From Condylostoma magnum (lineage: Eukaryota > Ciliophora > Heterotrichea > Heterotrichida > Condylostomatidae), in NCBI GenBank assembly GCA_920105805.1, contig CAKKTI010000024.1:1-64000 (forward strand): a DNA stretch of 64,000 nucleotides. Reading direction: 5' to 3'. The notes below the pieces were generated by a model, which made no database searches, was not told the origin of the DNA, and saw nothing but the letters and a program-made list of their open reading frames with translations. The position numbers were made by a program, and so were the translations under genes. Positions within the stretch are counted from its first letter, which is position 1. Each line of letters begins with the position of its first letter. Below, piece after piece: positions 50,589 to 61,647 of this stretch.

Positions 50589-52319
50589 CTAAAAATATGA
50601 CATTTGTACTTCATTTAGAGCTCTTAGTAGATTTTCACTAACTTGTTAATTGCTACGCAGTTCACTTAACTCTACCTCGGAGGATTCAGAATCACTTACA
50701 TCGTAAATTCCAAAGTCATCGTTAAAATGGCTTAGATATTACGGCTATGTTTATGATTCCTCGTTGTAGTCGTCAGAAGAGGAGTCACTATTGCTGAAAA
50801 GTCCTGTGAATCTTTACTCTCGGAGTAATAATTGCTTTTAGTGCTTACGTATTTTTGAGAGAAGTTTGTATTTATTATTAGTGTTTTGGATTTCTATCTC
50901 ATCTATATCGTTTACAGAGGTTTTGCACTCTTCGTCACCTTGTATACGTAATAAAGGGTTTTCATCTGATGCGCTTATTTGATACAGATCTGGGTTGTAT
51001 TTATCCTGTATATTCAACTTTTACTGCATTTCTTTTACTTGTTATATCATTATTTGCTACTGGGATTCTAGCTCACTTATATAGGCCAGTTAGTCTTAAC
51101 TTTGTTACTGAAATGTAGGAGGTCTTACAAAGAACTTTAGAATTATACAGTCTTTTTCCATGTTTCAGTAGCCCTTTTCCTCCAGTTAATCAATTCTATA
51201 AAACTTGTTATATCCCCAGCATTCTCCCACCTCAAATTCTGATGCAAATTCTCTTATAACACATACTCCGGGATTTTACTAATTAACCATTTCTATTCTA
51301 TACTCATATACCGCGGAGTCTTAAGAATACCCCCCTAGCATCTCTAGGAAAACTGATACAAACTGGCCTTAGTGCTATCCTTTGCCATTTGTATAGACTT
51401 TTAGTCTTCATATAATACAATTGTTGGAAAGAGGCTCTGAGTATACTATTTAATCGTTGTTTTTACATACTGAGTAGTTATCAATAACCAGACCAAGTTT
51501 TAAATATTATGGGACTATTTCTGATTAAAAGTAACTACTTACTTAGCTTTATGGTAGGTCAATAACTGGCTTTTCTTAAGCTTATTCTATCATTTCTATA
51601 AGGTTTTCCGATCTACTTATAAGCGTAGCTTTGTTTGCCTAGGACAATTATCTGTTTATTTCTATATGCATATTTTCTAAAAAGTCAATTTCTTCGGAAA
51701 TCTAGGACTTTTACTCTCTTAGTATCAAAAGCTTTTTATCCCCCTCTGACTGAAGTCTTTATTGCATTTATTGAAATGAGTAAACTAATTCAGCATTTCT
51801 GTCATTTCTGCCACTTTTGATCTAGTCTATATTTATATCTACATCTTCTAGTAGTTTATTCAACTTTTTAAGTCGTTTTCTTAAACCTACTGCCTATTCT
51901 CTAATCTTCTCAACATGAACTTAATAAATATCTCCAATTTTCTAAAACTAATGCCCTTTATGCTCCTAATCAAACATAGCACAATCAGCACATATAGAAT
52001 TAGAACAAGTATCACAAAAGTAGTCTAGCTTCTGCCCATGCTTCCCACACTTCTCATTTTTGCTTTCAATTTTTTGAATTTTATCAATAGCTTAAGTTAT
52101 ATCTGCTACAAATCTACAGGAAACCAAATTCTAAGGACGCATTGGTGCCCGGCAATACGGGCATTACGATCTTTACTCAGTGAGTCATCTTATAATACAT
52201 TAATTACAGCACAATTTAGAGCAACAAGGGGACAATTTAGCATCTGTTACCGTCCCAAGGCATATGAAGCATCTAAATATATCTTATAAATTTTACTAAT
52301 CAGAAAAACTTTCCGTCAT
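50589..52319 (-). CDS. TRIM37-like RING/B-box/coiled-coil/MATH ubiquitin ligase
   Basis: About 576 residues. RING: FRCFICLGTVTDAKLSPCC, LCCNQCIIRWLTEQRSQCPYC. B-box: CGKHGQKLDYFCDTC with CADCAMF and HKGH. Coiled coil to about residue 250. MATH: SPLSN-like VYSEPL, IIWRLKVYTNGKG, FVSVFLEMLGG, IREFASEFEVGECWGYNKFYR, DCIILKFFVRPPTF. Each block aligns closely with human TRIM37, including RWLTEQR and ASEFEVGECWGYN. TRIM37 is an E3 that limits centriole-protein assembly and acts in peroxisome import. The long acidic tail of TRIM37 is shortened (SNSDSSSDDYNEES). Ends MSYF before TAG TAA TAA, 22 bp before RAD51. Confidence 0.94.
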
Positions 52320-52333
52320 TTTAAATTAAGAAA

Positions 52334-53146
52334 TTAACTCTCAGTACTAAATTAAGTATTTGAAATTATTGATGAAATATTTTCCTTTGATAACAGACTT
52401 ATGTCCGCTATACTTTAGCCACTTTGCACCTCTCTATAGATTCTATGGACTAGCATCCTCTTGCATTCGTCTAACTCCTATAAATCTAAGTCTATTTTAC
52501 TACAGACAAATTAGAGTCATTAGTTTCTAAAATTCTGTTGTTTTGATTGCTCTAAAGAGCAAACAATGCTTACAATTGCGATTACTAGTACTGAAAACTG
52601 TATTAGATAGTAATCTTAGTAGCAAACAAGTGCAAAGGCATCTGCCTTCTCTAAAATCCTTGAAAAATCGTATTCAACGCCAGTTATGTAAAGTAATTCA
52701 CGCTGAATTTCAGATGCTGTTGGCATTTAAAGAATCCATCCTAACTTCTACAGCACAAAGCTTTCAGTGGTTGTTATGTCATCCAATTTATACAGCTCTC
52801 CTCCGTGCATGTACGCCTAGTTTAATGTATAAGTATAGCTTTCATGGAATTTTGAAGCAATCATTAGTGATATAACTCCAACCAATTGTAAAATCGCCTT
52901 TTTGGGTGTAATTTTTGATAAAAAGGAGTCTGTTATGGAAATTGCTAATTGAGTTGTAGTTGAATCTGCTTTTAGTTCCCAGGAGCGCTCTATTATCCAG
53001 TTTACTAGTTTGTTACGCATTTCTGGGTTTACTTCACTTTGTTCGAGATAGTTTCCTAATCTATCGCTGTTTAATATTGTGTCAAGTTTATATTCAAGCA
53101 CTTCTTTTTGGTATTCGGAAGTTAGCATAAGACTATTTGCAGTCAT
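52334..53146 (-). CDS. Cyclin-box protein
   Basis: About 270 residues. N-terminal cyclin box: MRNKLVNWIIERSWELKADSTT, LAISITDSFL, LQLVGVISLMIASKFHES, followed by YKLDDITTTESFVLQKLGWI and a second helical half (YDFSRILEKADAFALVCYQ). The layout fits an A/B-like mitotic cyclin that activates a CDK, but the protein is short and has no destruction box at its start. Stop is TAA after FSTES, 14 bp before the TRIM37-like ATG; continuing to TGA would give an ATGA overlap with it. The ATG lies 5 bp from the divergent HIBCH start. Confidence 0.86.
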
Positions 53147-53151
53147 TTTTA

Positions 53152-54207
53152 ATGGAAAGGCTTTAGGTAATATAAAATCATCTATAGGGCGATTTGATAG
53201 TTAGAAGAAGTGATGTTAATCTAGTAATTACTCTTAATAGAGCAAAAGCTCTAAACTCATTGACTACTCATATGATTCAGGCAGTGCAAAATATACTAAT
53301 ACAGAATCCTTAATTTGGGGTTATTTTCAAATCAGATATTAAGCACTTTTGTGCTGGTGGCGATGTTAAATCTCTGGTATTAGATTCCTCTCTTATCCCT
53401 AATTTCTTTTCATCAGAGTCCAGACTGTTCAACTATATAAAATAAACTATAACTAACAGTTTAGTATTCATGAAAGGAATTACCTTCGGTGGGGGAGCTG
53501 GACTAGCTTAATCATGCCAGTATAGACTAGCAATGAGTTCTACTCAATTCGCAATGCCTGAAACAGCTATAGGATTCACTCCAGATGTTGGAGGTACTTA
53601 TTTTTTGAATTAAATACCATAAAAAGGAGTAGGACTATACTTAGCCTTGACTGGCCAAAGTTTAAATGGTGTTGACAGTTATTTTTGCTAGATTGCTAAT
53701 TATTATGTAGATGAGGACTAATTAGACATGATATTAGAGAAATTATAAAACTCAACAAATTTCGAGGAAGTTTTAAAGGAGTTTCATTAGATTCCAGATA
53801 TAAAAGATGCAAAAGTACTGAAGAATCAAGCTTAAATTGAAAGAGTATTTGATAATGTTGATTCCCTTTAAGGTATTTTCGATAGGTTGACTGAAATGCA
53901 GGATGAGTGGTCTATACAAACACTTGATATTTTGAGATAAATGTGTCCCTTATCACTGCATATTACCTTCAATGCGCTCAGATTTAATAAGAACTTAGAT
54001 TACAGTTAGTGCATGATAAAGGAATTCAACGTAACAATGCAAATGACTTTGATGAGGAACACTGACTTTATAGAAGGAGTAACTAAGAAGCTAATAGATA
54101 AGAAAAGCGAGCCTAAATGGAGCAATTAAAGTATTGATGAAATTCACTAGTTTTAATTAGTACCATATTTTATAAATATAGAAGGCCCAAAGCTTAGTTT
54201 AGGATAA
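53152..54207 (+). CDS. HIBCH: 3-hydroxyisobutyryl-CoA hydrolase-like crotonase
   Basis: 351 residues. Crotonase core with [42 protein letters not shown], and the HIBCH-type [20 protein letters not shown]. The C-terminal half has [28 protein letters not shown] and DKKSEPKW, which distinguishes HIBCH from plain hydratases. It removes CoA from 3-hydroxyisobutyryl-CoA in valine breakdown. The start MERLQVIQNHLQGD resembles the N-termini of the two enoyl-CoA hydratases in this window. The ATG is 5 bp from the divergent cyclin start. Stop is TAA, 6 bp before the convergent stop. Confidence 0.93.
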
Positions 54208-54213
54208 TTTTAA

Positions 54214-55116
54214 TTACAAATTACTCTTACTCTAATTTACAGTTGACTACTAACCAAAATTTGTGGGAATCTTTAATGAAATTTTCTTATGTTGAAGTTG
54301 TCGAATTTTAAGTTTTTGTTATCTTGTATGATTTTATAAGTTGCTTATAGTTTAAGTTTAATTTTCTATTTGATTTTACTTAGTCTTAAGCTCCATTTAA
54401 ATTTACTGATTTTCCTGTATAGTTTATTAATATTTCTCTAAATACTTACTTATTTTAAGCTCATATTACGATTAACAATTTGCATATTCAGATCTTAGTT
54501 CTTTTACTTACTTTTTGAGAGTCTAAATTTTACTTTTATACTTCATTTACAAAGACTTGATTGTTTTTTATGTGGTTAGAGAGTCAATTTCAAAGAATTC
54601 AACACTCTCTTCTTTCTCGAACAAATTAAGTTTTAATTAATTGTTTTTCTCATTAAGAATAGAAAACTGTTTCTTCTACTTCTTTTACTCTCCTTTATAA
54701 TAACTCATTTTGCTTACAACTTTTTCAAACTAATTCATAAGGCTTTAATACTACTCGTTACCTTGCAAAATTTGCATTTGTTGTTTATTTACCACTTATT
54801 TTAGCTTCTAGTTTTCTTATTTTAATTAGTTTATTTCATTTCGCTTTTTAATTAATTGGTGGCCTATTTTAGCATCTTTGGATCTGAAGTTAATGCTATC
54901 TATGTTGTCCATATCCATGCTAAATCCATCCTCGGTTGATTGATCTGTGTCTAATCTGCTTTCAGACTTCTTATGATATGTGTAATCCAAAATTCTAGCA
55001 CAGCTTGGTGTATATTTTTTAGATTGCTCAGTAGTTCCTTTAGATTTTACCAAATAACGTTGTGGAATTAAGCAGCAGCTTATTGGAAACTTTTGACTGT
55101 TGTGTTTTAATGACAT
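54214..55116 (-). CDS. Coiled-coil protein, 300 residues
   Basis: Starts MSLKHNSQKFPISCCLIPQR; the first 90 residues are polar and include an acidic patch (STEDGFSMDMDNID). From there on it is a continuous coiled coil rich in Q, K, N and L (QLKQENQKLKQVVNKQQM, LQNHTRQQKLKIRQLQHKK), ending NQSKSNL before TAA. No family is recognised. It is convergent with HIBCH, with 6 bp between stops. Confidence 0.72.
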
Positions 55117-55283
55117 TTTATTATAAAAACGTTAAAAAATATTCGTTAATTTTGTTATATGTACAGATTAGTTTATACGGAATTATTGTAGGTATTATAT
55201 AAGTTGGGGAAAAATGATATATTTTGTTGCTTTTATACATGGAAAAATGATAACATAATAAAAACTAACATTAGTACATTTTA

Positions 55284-55913
55284 TTACACTAATAATTTTT
55301 TTAGCCCTCCTCGTTTTTTCATATTTCGTATAATAGAATAAGTGTTATTAACAATATTTCTTCTGTATATAGGCACATCATTTCTGAAATTCTATCACTT
55401 ATAATCCTTTTAAATAAGTGTATTTTAGAAATCAATTGTATCCTTTTCAATATTTGATATATCTATAGGCAAGCTTATCTATCTTCGCTTTTGTAGATGT
55501 TTAGGCTTATAAATTTTATCAGGGGAGCTTTAAGATTTCTTAGGAGATTTCGAGGAATCATTCATAGGTAGTCTTGGGATTTCAATTGATAATGTCTTTG
55601 GCTTTCCGTCTAATCCGATTCTCCTTCTAACTCTATTGGATGATAATAGAGTTTCACTTTATTCTACTGTTGGAGTTTATGAATCACTTAGAGGGTTTTT
55701 TACAGAGATGAAGTCGCTAGGGTTTGGAGACTTAGCAGCTCTTAAGTTAGAATGCTGTAATAATCTCATTTTCCTATTAACTGGTTTTGTTTGTCTTAGA
55801 CGAGATTTGTTTTGAATTTCCGGCGAGTTCTAAGATAAACTTCTTATGTAGCTTATATTCAGTAGTCTTTTTTACTTTTTATTCCGGGATATTATATTAG
55901 TCTTACTATTCAT
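55284..55913 (-). CDS. Unknown basic protein, 209 residues
   Basis: Starts MNSKTNIISRNKKQKRLLN and ends NMKKRGGLKKLLV before TAA TAA. It is rich in serine, lysine, arginine and proline, with short motifs such as RRRIGLDGKPKTLSIEIPRL and SSKSPKKSQSSPDKIYKPK; one TGA tryptophan in KDYKWQNF. No domain is recognised; the composition suggests a nucleic-acid or microtubule binder (inference). The 167 bp between it and the upstream coiled-coil gene are AT-rich and appear empty. Confidence 0.6.
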
Positions 55914-55943
55914 TTTTTAATTGGTGGAATATATAATAATTAA

Positions 55944-57314
55944 CTAAATTCTCCTTGTGAATGATTTGTAGTTTATACTATTTGATTTTTTACTTGTGTA
56001 AAAGTTGATGATTAATTTAGCATCTGTTTCTGGTACTTGAAGGCCTTTATGGAAAAAGAACTATGTGATATCGTTAATATCTATTGTGCCATTACCATCT
56101 CAGTCTAAAAAGTTATAAATTTCTTATAAATTTTACAGGTTTGTTTAGCTGAATTGCTTAATTTGTTGCAAGTCTTTAAATGAGTCTATCATTATCTAGA
56201 AAACTTCACCTAGTTTATCAATAGTATCTGCGCTATAATCAGAAATCTAATAAATTCCCATTTCACTCCTATTCTTTAGCAAATTAGAATAAGTTAAATC
56301 CTAAGGCACTAATAAGTTTTAAAGCTATCTTTTAGTATTGATTTTAAATAATTACAACTCTCTGTAGTTCAAATTTAATCCGATTAATTGAAAGAATCTT
56401 TACACTTAAAATCTTTTTATAATTACTCATAGCTCATCAATACAAAACTCCATTCGCATTGCTAGTTCTTATCTTCCTTTTTCTTATTAACGTAAAATTG
56501 AAAGCTAGTCACTAAAAATTCTAAGTAAACTGTTCTCAACTGTTACAGAAATACCATAAAATTACAGTTTTCTAGGTGTTATTTTAGCTGATCTATTAGT
56601 TGAAGATCCTAAGTCATCAATGCATAAGCCTCTTCCTGTTGAAAGATCTCCAGGACTTTAAAAAATAGATTTTTTTAATGTTTAGCTCATTTGTTAACTC
56701 TAAGAAAGTGATTAGTACTAAGGAAGTAAAATTTCTAATAAATTTGAATAGGTTAAGTGATTAGCCTCATCTTTATCAAATCTTTTGAATATTGGAGTAC
56801 AGTCGATTTTCTCAAATGATTATACAAAATTTTCTAAATCCCCGATAAAAATTTTACCGTTAGAGTTTATGTCAATCAGCTTAAAAACCTTTAAAACTGA
56901 AAAATCTCCTAGATCTATTATTTATTGCCTCCATGAATCTAAATTAACATATAATTAAATTTCTGCATTTAGTACTTATCCCGCCTTTATAACTTAATTT
57001 TAAATATCTGATATATGAGCTCTATTTTCAAAGATTTTACTGAACTCTTCTAGATTCAGTTTGCCGTCTTGGTCGAAATCGTAGTATCTCAAAACAGGTG
57101 TTATAAGTTCTTCTGAAATTTCCAATCCAGATTAGTATAAAAAGAACACAATATCGCCTGCTGTTAAAGCCTCCTCTCCCATTAAATCAATTTTTTAAAA
57201 TACTTTCTTTACTTGAATTTTAGAGTTTTATTTTAGTTGTTATAAACTAGTTAATTGTTTGGCTAAATTTACAAATAAGGACTGTACTTTTTATATAAGT
57301 TCAAACTCTTCCAT
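55944..57314 (-). CDS. EF-hand calcium-binding protein
   Basis: About 456 residues in one frame. At least three EF loops are credible: DFDQDGKLNLEE near residue 82, DINSNGKIFIGD near residue 150 and DWDGNGTIDIND near residue 407, the last with W from TGA. Others are degenerate (DKDEANHLTYSN). The linkers are helical, with a serine-rich middle. The order of paired EF hands without an enzyme domain suggests a calcium sensor, perhaps cytoskeletal. The stop is TAG after SFTRRI; TAA follows 24 bp later. The divergent neighbour is a kinesin-like gene. Confidence 0.8.
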
Positions 57315-57575
57315 TTTTATCTGTAATACAAAATAATGAAATACTAGCAACAGCCTAGTACTTTAATACATACCCTACTAAAGCATTATTATATTGAATG
57401 TCTTTTAATAAGATTGTTTAAATGAGTTATACTCATAATAAAAATCCTGCATATTTTAATACAGTAAAATCTAGTAAATCAATAGCCTTACATACTCAAT
57501 CCTACATAACATTACTCTCCATACAAAACAAATTTTCCCTTATAACGATATAATTTTAAAGAAGTAAATCAGTTA
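57315..57575. other. Divergent intergenic region
   Basis: A 261-bp AT-rich gap separates the EF-hand gene from the kinesin-like gene. It is one of the longest divergent spacers in the window. No repeat or recognisable promoter element was seen. Confidence 0.5.
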
Positions 57576-59681
57576 ATGTCCAAACAACAAAATATCCAAA
57601 CAGTCGTTAAGCTGCGACAGAACAATTTGAACGAGCCTAATATATGGCAAGTACTTAACAATTCAATTCTCTTGAACTCCAGATTTGCTAAGTACCTTAA
57701 TCAGAGTCTTGATACCAATGAAGTTTAAACCCCTTAGATTTTTGACAGATGCTATCCTCAATCCACTTCCAATGAAGAAATCTTTGAGAATTCTGTAATT
57801 CCAGAGCTAGATCAAGCATTAAAAGGATTTAATATATGCTTTTACTCCTTTGGGCAACCATGCTCCGGAAAGAGGCAGACATTACTAGGAAATCTCAAAT
57901 CTGAAAAGACTACCAAGAAGTTGTCTGTGAAACTGCGAAGATTGGAATAAAGAAAACATTTATCCAGATCTATCAGCCCAATAGCAACTAGTAGACTTAG
58001 ATCTCCATCTCCGGTATATATGGACACGCATGAGAATATACAGGAGGATGGAGTTATTTAAATGACCTTGAAATACTTGTTTAATAGATAAACGTAGATT
58101 ATATAAGAGTAGGGATCCTTTATCATTTTCCTATCAGCTTATATCATATATTTGGATCAGATTTATGATTTATTAGTTTCTAATCATCTTGTAGGACAAC
58201 AGCATTTAGGAGTAGTAGATTCACAACAAGGATTTCAGGTAAGAAATCTAAATTCACATGAGTTAGACTCATTAGACGATTCCTTAAGCATGCTTTAGTT
58301 CGGGGAAAGCAATAGGAAGTTATTTATTAGTCGTACAGGAGCAGATTCCTCTAAAATACACACAATTTTTAAACTTCTTATCAAGTCTTAATAAGTGGCT
58401 AATCATCAAGAAATGAGCGATTTATTAGGTGTTGAATTCCCGAATACATTTGAATAAAGTGACGTCACAATTAGTTCTGATATTACTTTTGTTCGATTAT
58501 CTGAAAGTGAAAAAGTCAATTTTAGTGAATAAAGGGCGAATATAAAACGTCCAACGTGTATGCAAAAAGGGTTAAAAACTGATAGAAAATATCACTCTAA
58601 GAGTCCTTTTAGTGAAGGCAGGAATAGTAATTCAGGGTTTAATCAATTCTTCTCCATCATTCAGTAATTTTCGTAGGAATAGAAGGGTAAAATTTCCTTA
58701 AGAAACAGTAATCTAGCTAAACTATTATTGTATACATTGAATGGAAGTTGTATTACTAAATTTATATGCAATATAATATCAAGTCCTAAAGAGTTTAACA
58801 ATTCACTAAATGCACTACGATTTACAAGATTGTTATAAAAAATCACAACATTCCCTAGTCCTAACATTCAAAGCTCCTAAAATGGAGAATTGATTAATAT
58901 ATACGAAAAAGACTTAGAAAAGTTGCGTAAAAGATTGAAATGTGAGGAAACTGGTAATATGATAAAATTAGATTAATTATACTAAGCCAAAAGTTAGTTA
59001 GAAAAGATGAAATAAGGACTACAGTAATTGAATATATCACAGCCTAAAGAAATACAAAACAACCATAATTTCATAGTAGAAGAGCTATGAGATTAGAATG
59101 CAGGGGATATAATAATATCATAAGATCTGATGTCGGAGTAAGAGTACATATAATCTATAATTAAAACTAGGGACTAAGACGACGAATAAATTAATCAATT
59201 CTAATAAATGAGGCAACTTAGGGATTATTTAAAACAAATAAAACACAAATACGAAAGTTTCACTGAGAATAATCAATCAATGAAGGGCAAATTAGAAAAC
59301 TTATAAGAAAGTCTTGATTAAATCCACTTCCAATACAACTAATCACAGAAACAAATTGATTAAAATGAAAAACTTATTTTCTAAAAGCAGCAAGAGGCTT
59401 TGAAACTACAGTAGCACTTAGAGCTTATACAATTAAAAATCAATCTTGATGACGAGAACTCCCGCACTTTAGAATACCTGGAGAGAATTTACTACAATGG
59501 ACTAGACGCTGTGAAGAATGCGATGTATAAGCGAGCTTACTCCAACGCCATATCGTCCTAAAACGACTCCTAGCAATAATGTACTCAAATATCAAACTTA
59601 ACGGATATTTTTGGAGAAATAAAGCAATCTTCGATTTTCCAACAACGAACAATAAGCATCTCCCAACTAGAGGAAAATTAG
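57576..59681 (+). CDS. Kinesin-like protein with a degenerate motor
   Basis: About 701 residues. The first 430 follow the kinesin fold in order: QIFDRCYP, ALKGFNICFYSFGQPCSGKR (P-loop position), IIYLDQIYDLLVSN, SRTGADSSKIHTIFK (switch I), VRLSESEKVNF (switch II) and ISLRNSNLAKLLLYTLNG with SLNALRFTRLL. The P-loop ends GKR instead of GKT/S, switch I NxxSSRSH is lost, and switch II DLAGSE reads RLSESE, so ATP hydrolysis is unlikely. A basic serine-rich insert (RSISPIATSRLRSPSP) follows the P-loop. The C-terminal half is coiled coil. It may be a nonmotile kinesin relative used as a scaffold. Stop TAG TAA, 15 bp from the PARP stop. Confidence 0.8.
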
Positions 59682-59696
59682 TAATTGTAAAATTTA

Positions 59697-61610
59697 CTAA
59701 AATCTATAATCAAATCTTGTTTTAAAAATATACTTCATCTTGATCTGATTTATATCGTAAACGATATACTCGTTATACAATAAGCTACCATTAGCCTAGG
59801 TTGGTTCCCCTTCCCCAATTGGCACAGTAACTCCGTCTAATTCTATATAACTACTCTCAGGAGGTGCAGTTTTACCACAACCCTTAGTAGAATGTTTCCC
59901 CGGAGGTAAATTACCCGCATTGAAATCAGCGTAGTATAAATAATTAGGTTCTCCTATGGCAACCTAACACAGTGTTAAAAGTCCTATATTGTTGTCTCTA
60001 CTGGTGCAGCAGTAGTTAGCGGATTTAGACACCATATCCGCGAAATATACACCCTTTCCAAACATGTATCCAGAAACTGGAGCCTCCGGTGGTGCAATTC
60101 TTAAACCCTGTGAAATTATTCCTACCCAGTTTGTAAGTCTTGACCCATGCCACAACAGCATCTTATTAGGAATATCGTCACGGAACCTATCATCCTCTCC
60201 TTGTCTTTCAATCTCAAAGATATCAAGTACAGTCAATCCATAATTACGATGTGTTTGAGCATGAGTGTTCTTTACGTAGAGTTCTAGGGTTTTATATAAA
60301 TCTGAGTTTTTAGGTATAGGTTTTATATCTGAGTTTAATTAAGTATAATGATGATCAAGCTCATTTATATCAGTGTCATCGTTTTGTAGAATACTATTAG
60401 TAATTTTCATATCAGATAAAGTTTCAATCATTTCTACTTTTTCTTTCAATTTACTCATTGTGTTTATTATGAAATTTGACATATGTGAAAACCCGAAATC
60501 ATGAGGAATTAGAGTGTAGAACTACCCTGAAAGTTATGATAGATCTCCCTTTTCCTTACGATTTAGTACTTTTTCTATTTACTGCAAGACCTAGTATCCT
60601 TGCTTTAGATTATTAGCTGATAGTTTTCCTAGAGGCATCTTTTTGGCATCATATCCAATTTCTGCCAGGGTTCTGTTAATTTACTTTAGATCGAATATTA
60701 ACTTTAGGAAATCTTAAAGACGCTTGTCTAAAACACTTTCTACGTCTTTTTTAGCCTTTTTGGTCTTAGGAGCTGGTTTTTCCGGTTCGTCGTCAGCTCC
60801 ATAATCGATTTCTAAAGGTGTATATCCGCCCCTTGTTTTATCAGAGAATTTCTTATTATAGCGCTGAATTGCCTAATCTTTCCCCATTGGGCCCATTATT
60901 GCAAACTGTCCTTAATAACCTACCCTTCCCCATCTGTTCCATAAATAGAACTGAGATTCATTGGAGTCAGATTACAGTAATTGAATTATGTAAAATTTGT
61001 TATTATTGGATTTTATATTAGTTTGGTTCAGTGTTGCAGTTCATGCTTTAGATCCGTCTTAAAACACACGACACATTGAGGCCTTAGGACATACAGAGTC
61101 GACAGCAGCAGCTCCTTTTCTAATTTAAGTCACTCGTTTCTCTACTTCCTTAGTCTCCTCTTCCTTTTTAGTCTACTTTTTTGTATCTTTTTACGTAGGC
61201 TCTTCTTTCTTAGCCCTTCCTCGCTTAGCGGGCAACTTTTCCTCTTATTACTTCTTACTTTATTATTACTTCTTTTTCTATTCCTCCTTTTTTTTCAAGC
61301 CTTCCTTTTTCTTCTATTCCTCTTTTTTCCTTTACGCCTCCTTTTTCTTCTACTCCTCCTTTTTCCTTTAAGCTTCCTTTTATTTCTTATCTTAAGCAAG
61401 TTTTGCAGCTTTTATCTTCTTTTCCTCCTCAATTTACTTCCTAGTTGGTTATTTTTTCGCAGGTTATGCTTACTTTACAGTTTAGCTTCTTTAAGGAGGT
61501 TTTCTTGTGCTAGGTTTTGGTTGTGCTTAAGTCTTTTGTCTAGTAATTTTGCTTCTAGTATCAACTTTTTTAGCAGCCGGGTCTTCTTTCTGCCTTCTAG
61601 TTTTTACCAT
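59697..61610 (-). CDS. Poly(ADP-ribose) polymerase with WGR domain
   Basis: About 637 residues. The N-terminal 160 are lysine/glutamine-rich and repetitive (QRKKEEQKKKEAQRKKEEQ), probably DNA-binding and nuclear. A WGR domain follows ([20 protein letters not shown]), then the helical regulatory domain (LTL-like [21 protein letters not shown]) and the catalytic domain: [34 protein letters not shown] and [16 protein letters not shown]. The H-Y-E triad is intact. The organisation fits PARP-2/PARP-3 of the DNA-damage response; the PARP-1 zinc fingers are absent. Stop TAG TAA after YRF. Confidence 0.94.
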
Positions 61611-61647
61611 TTATTTTTATCAGATAATTAAAGCTTAATATTAAAAG

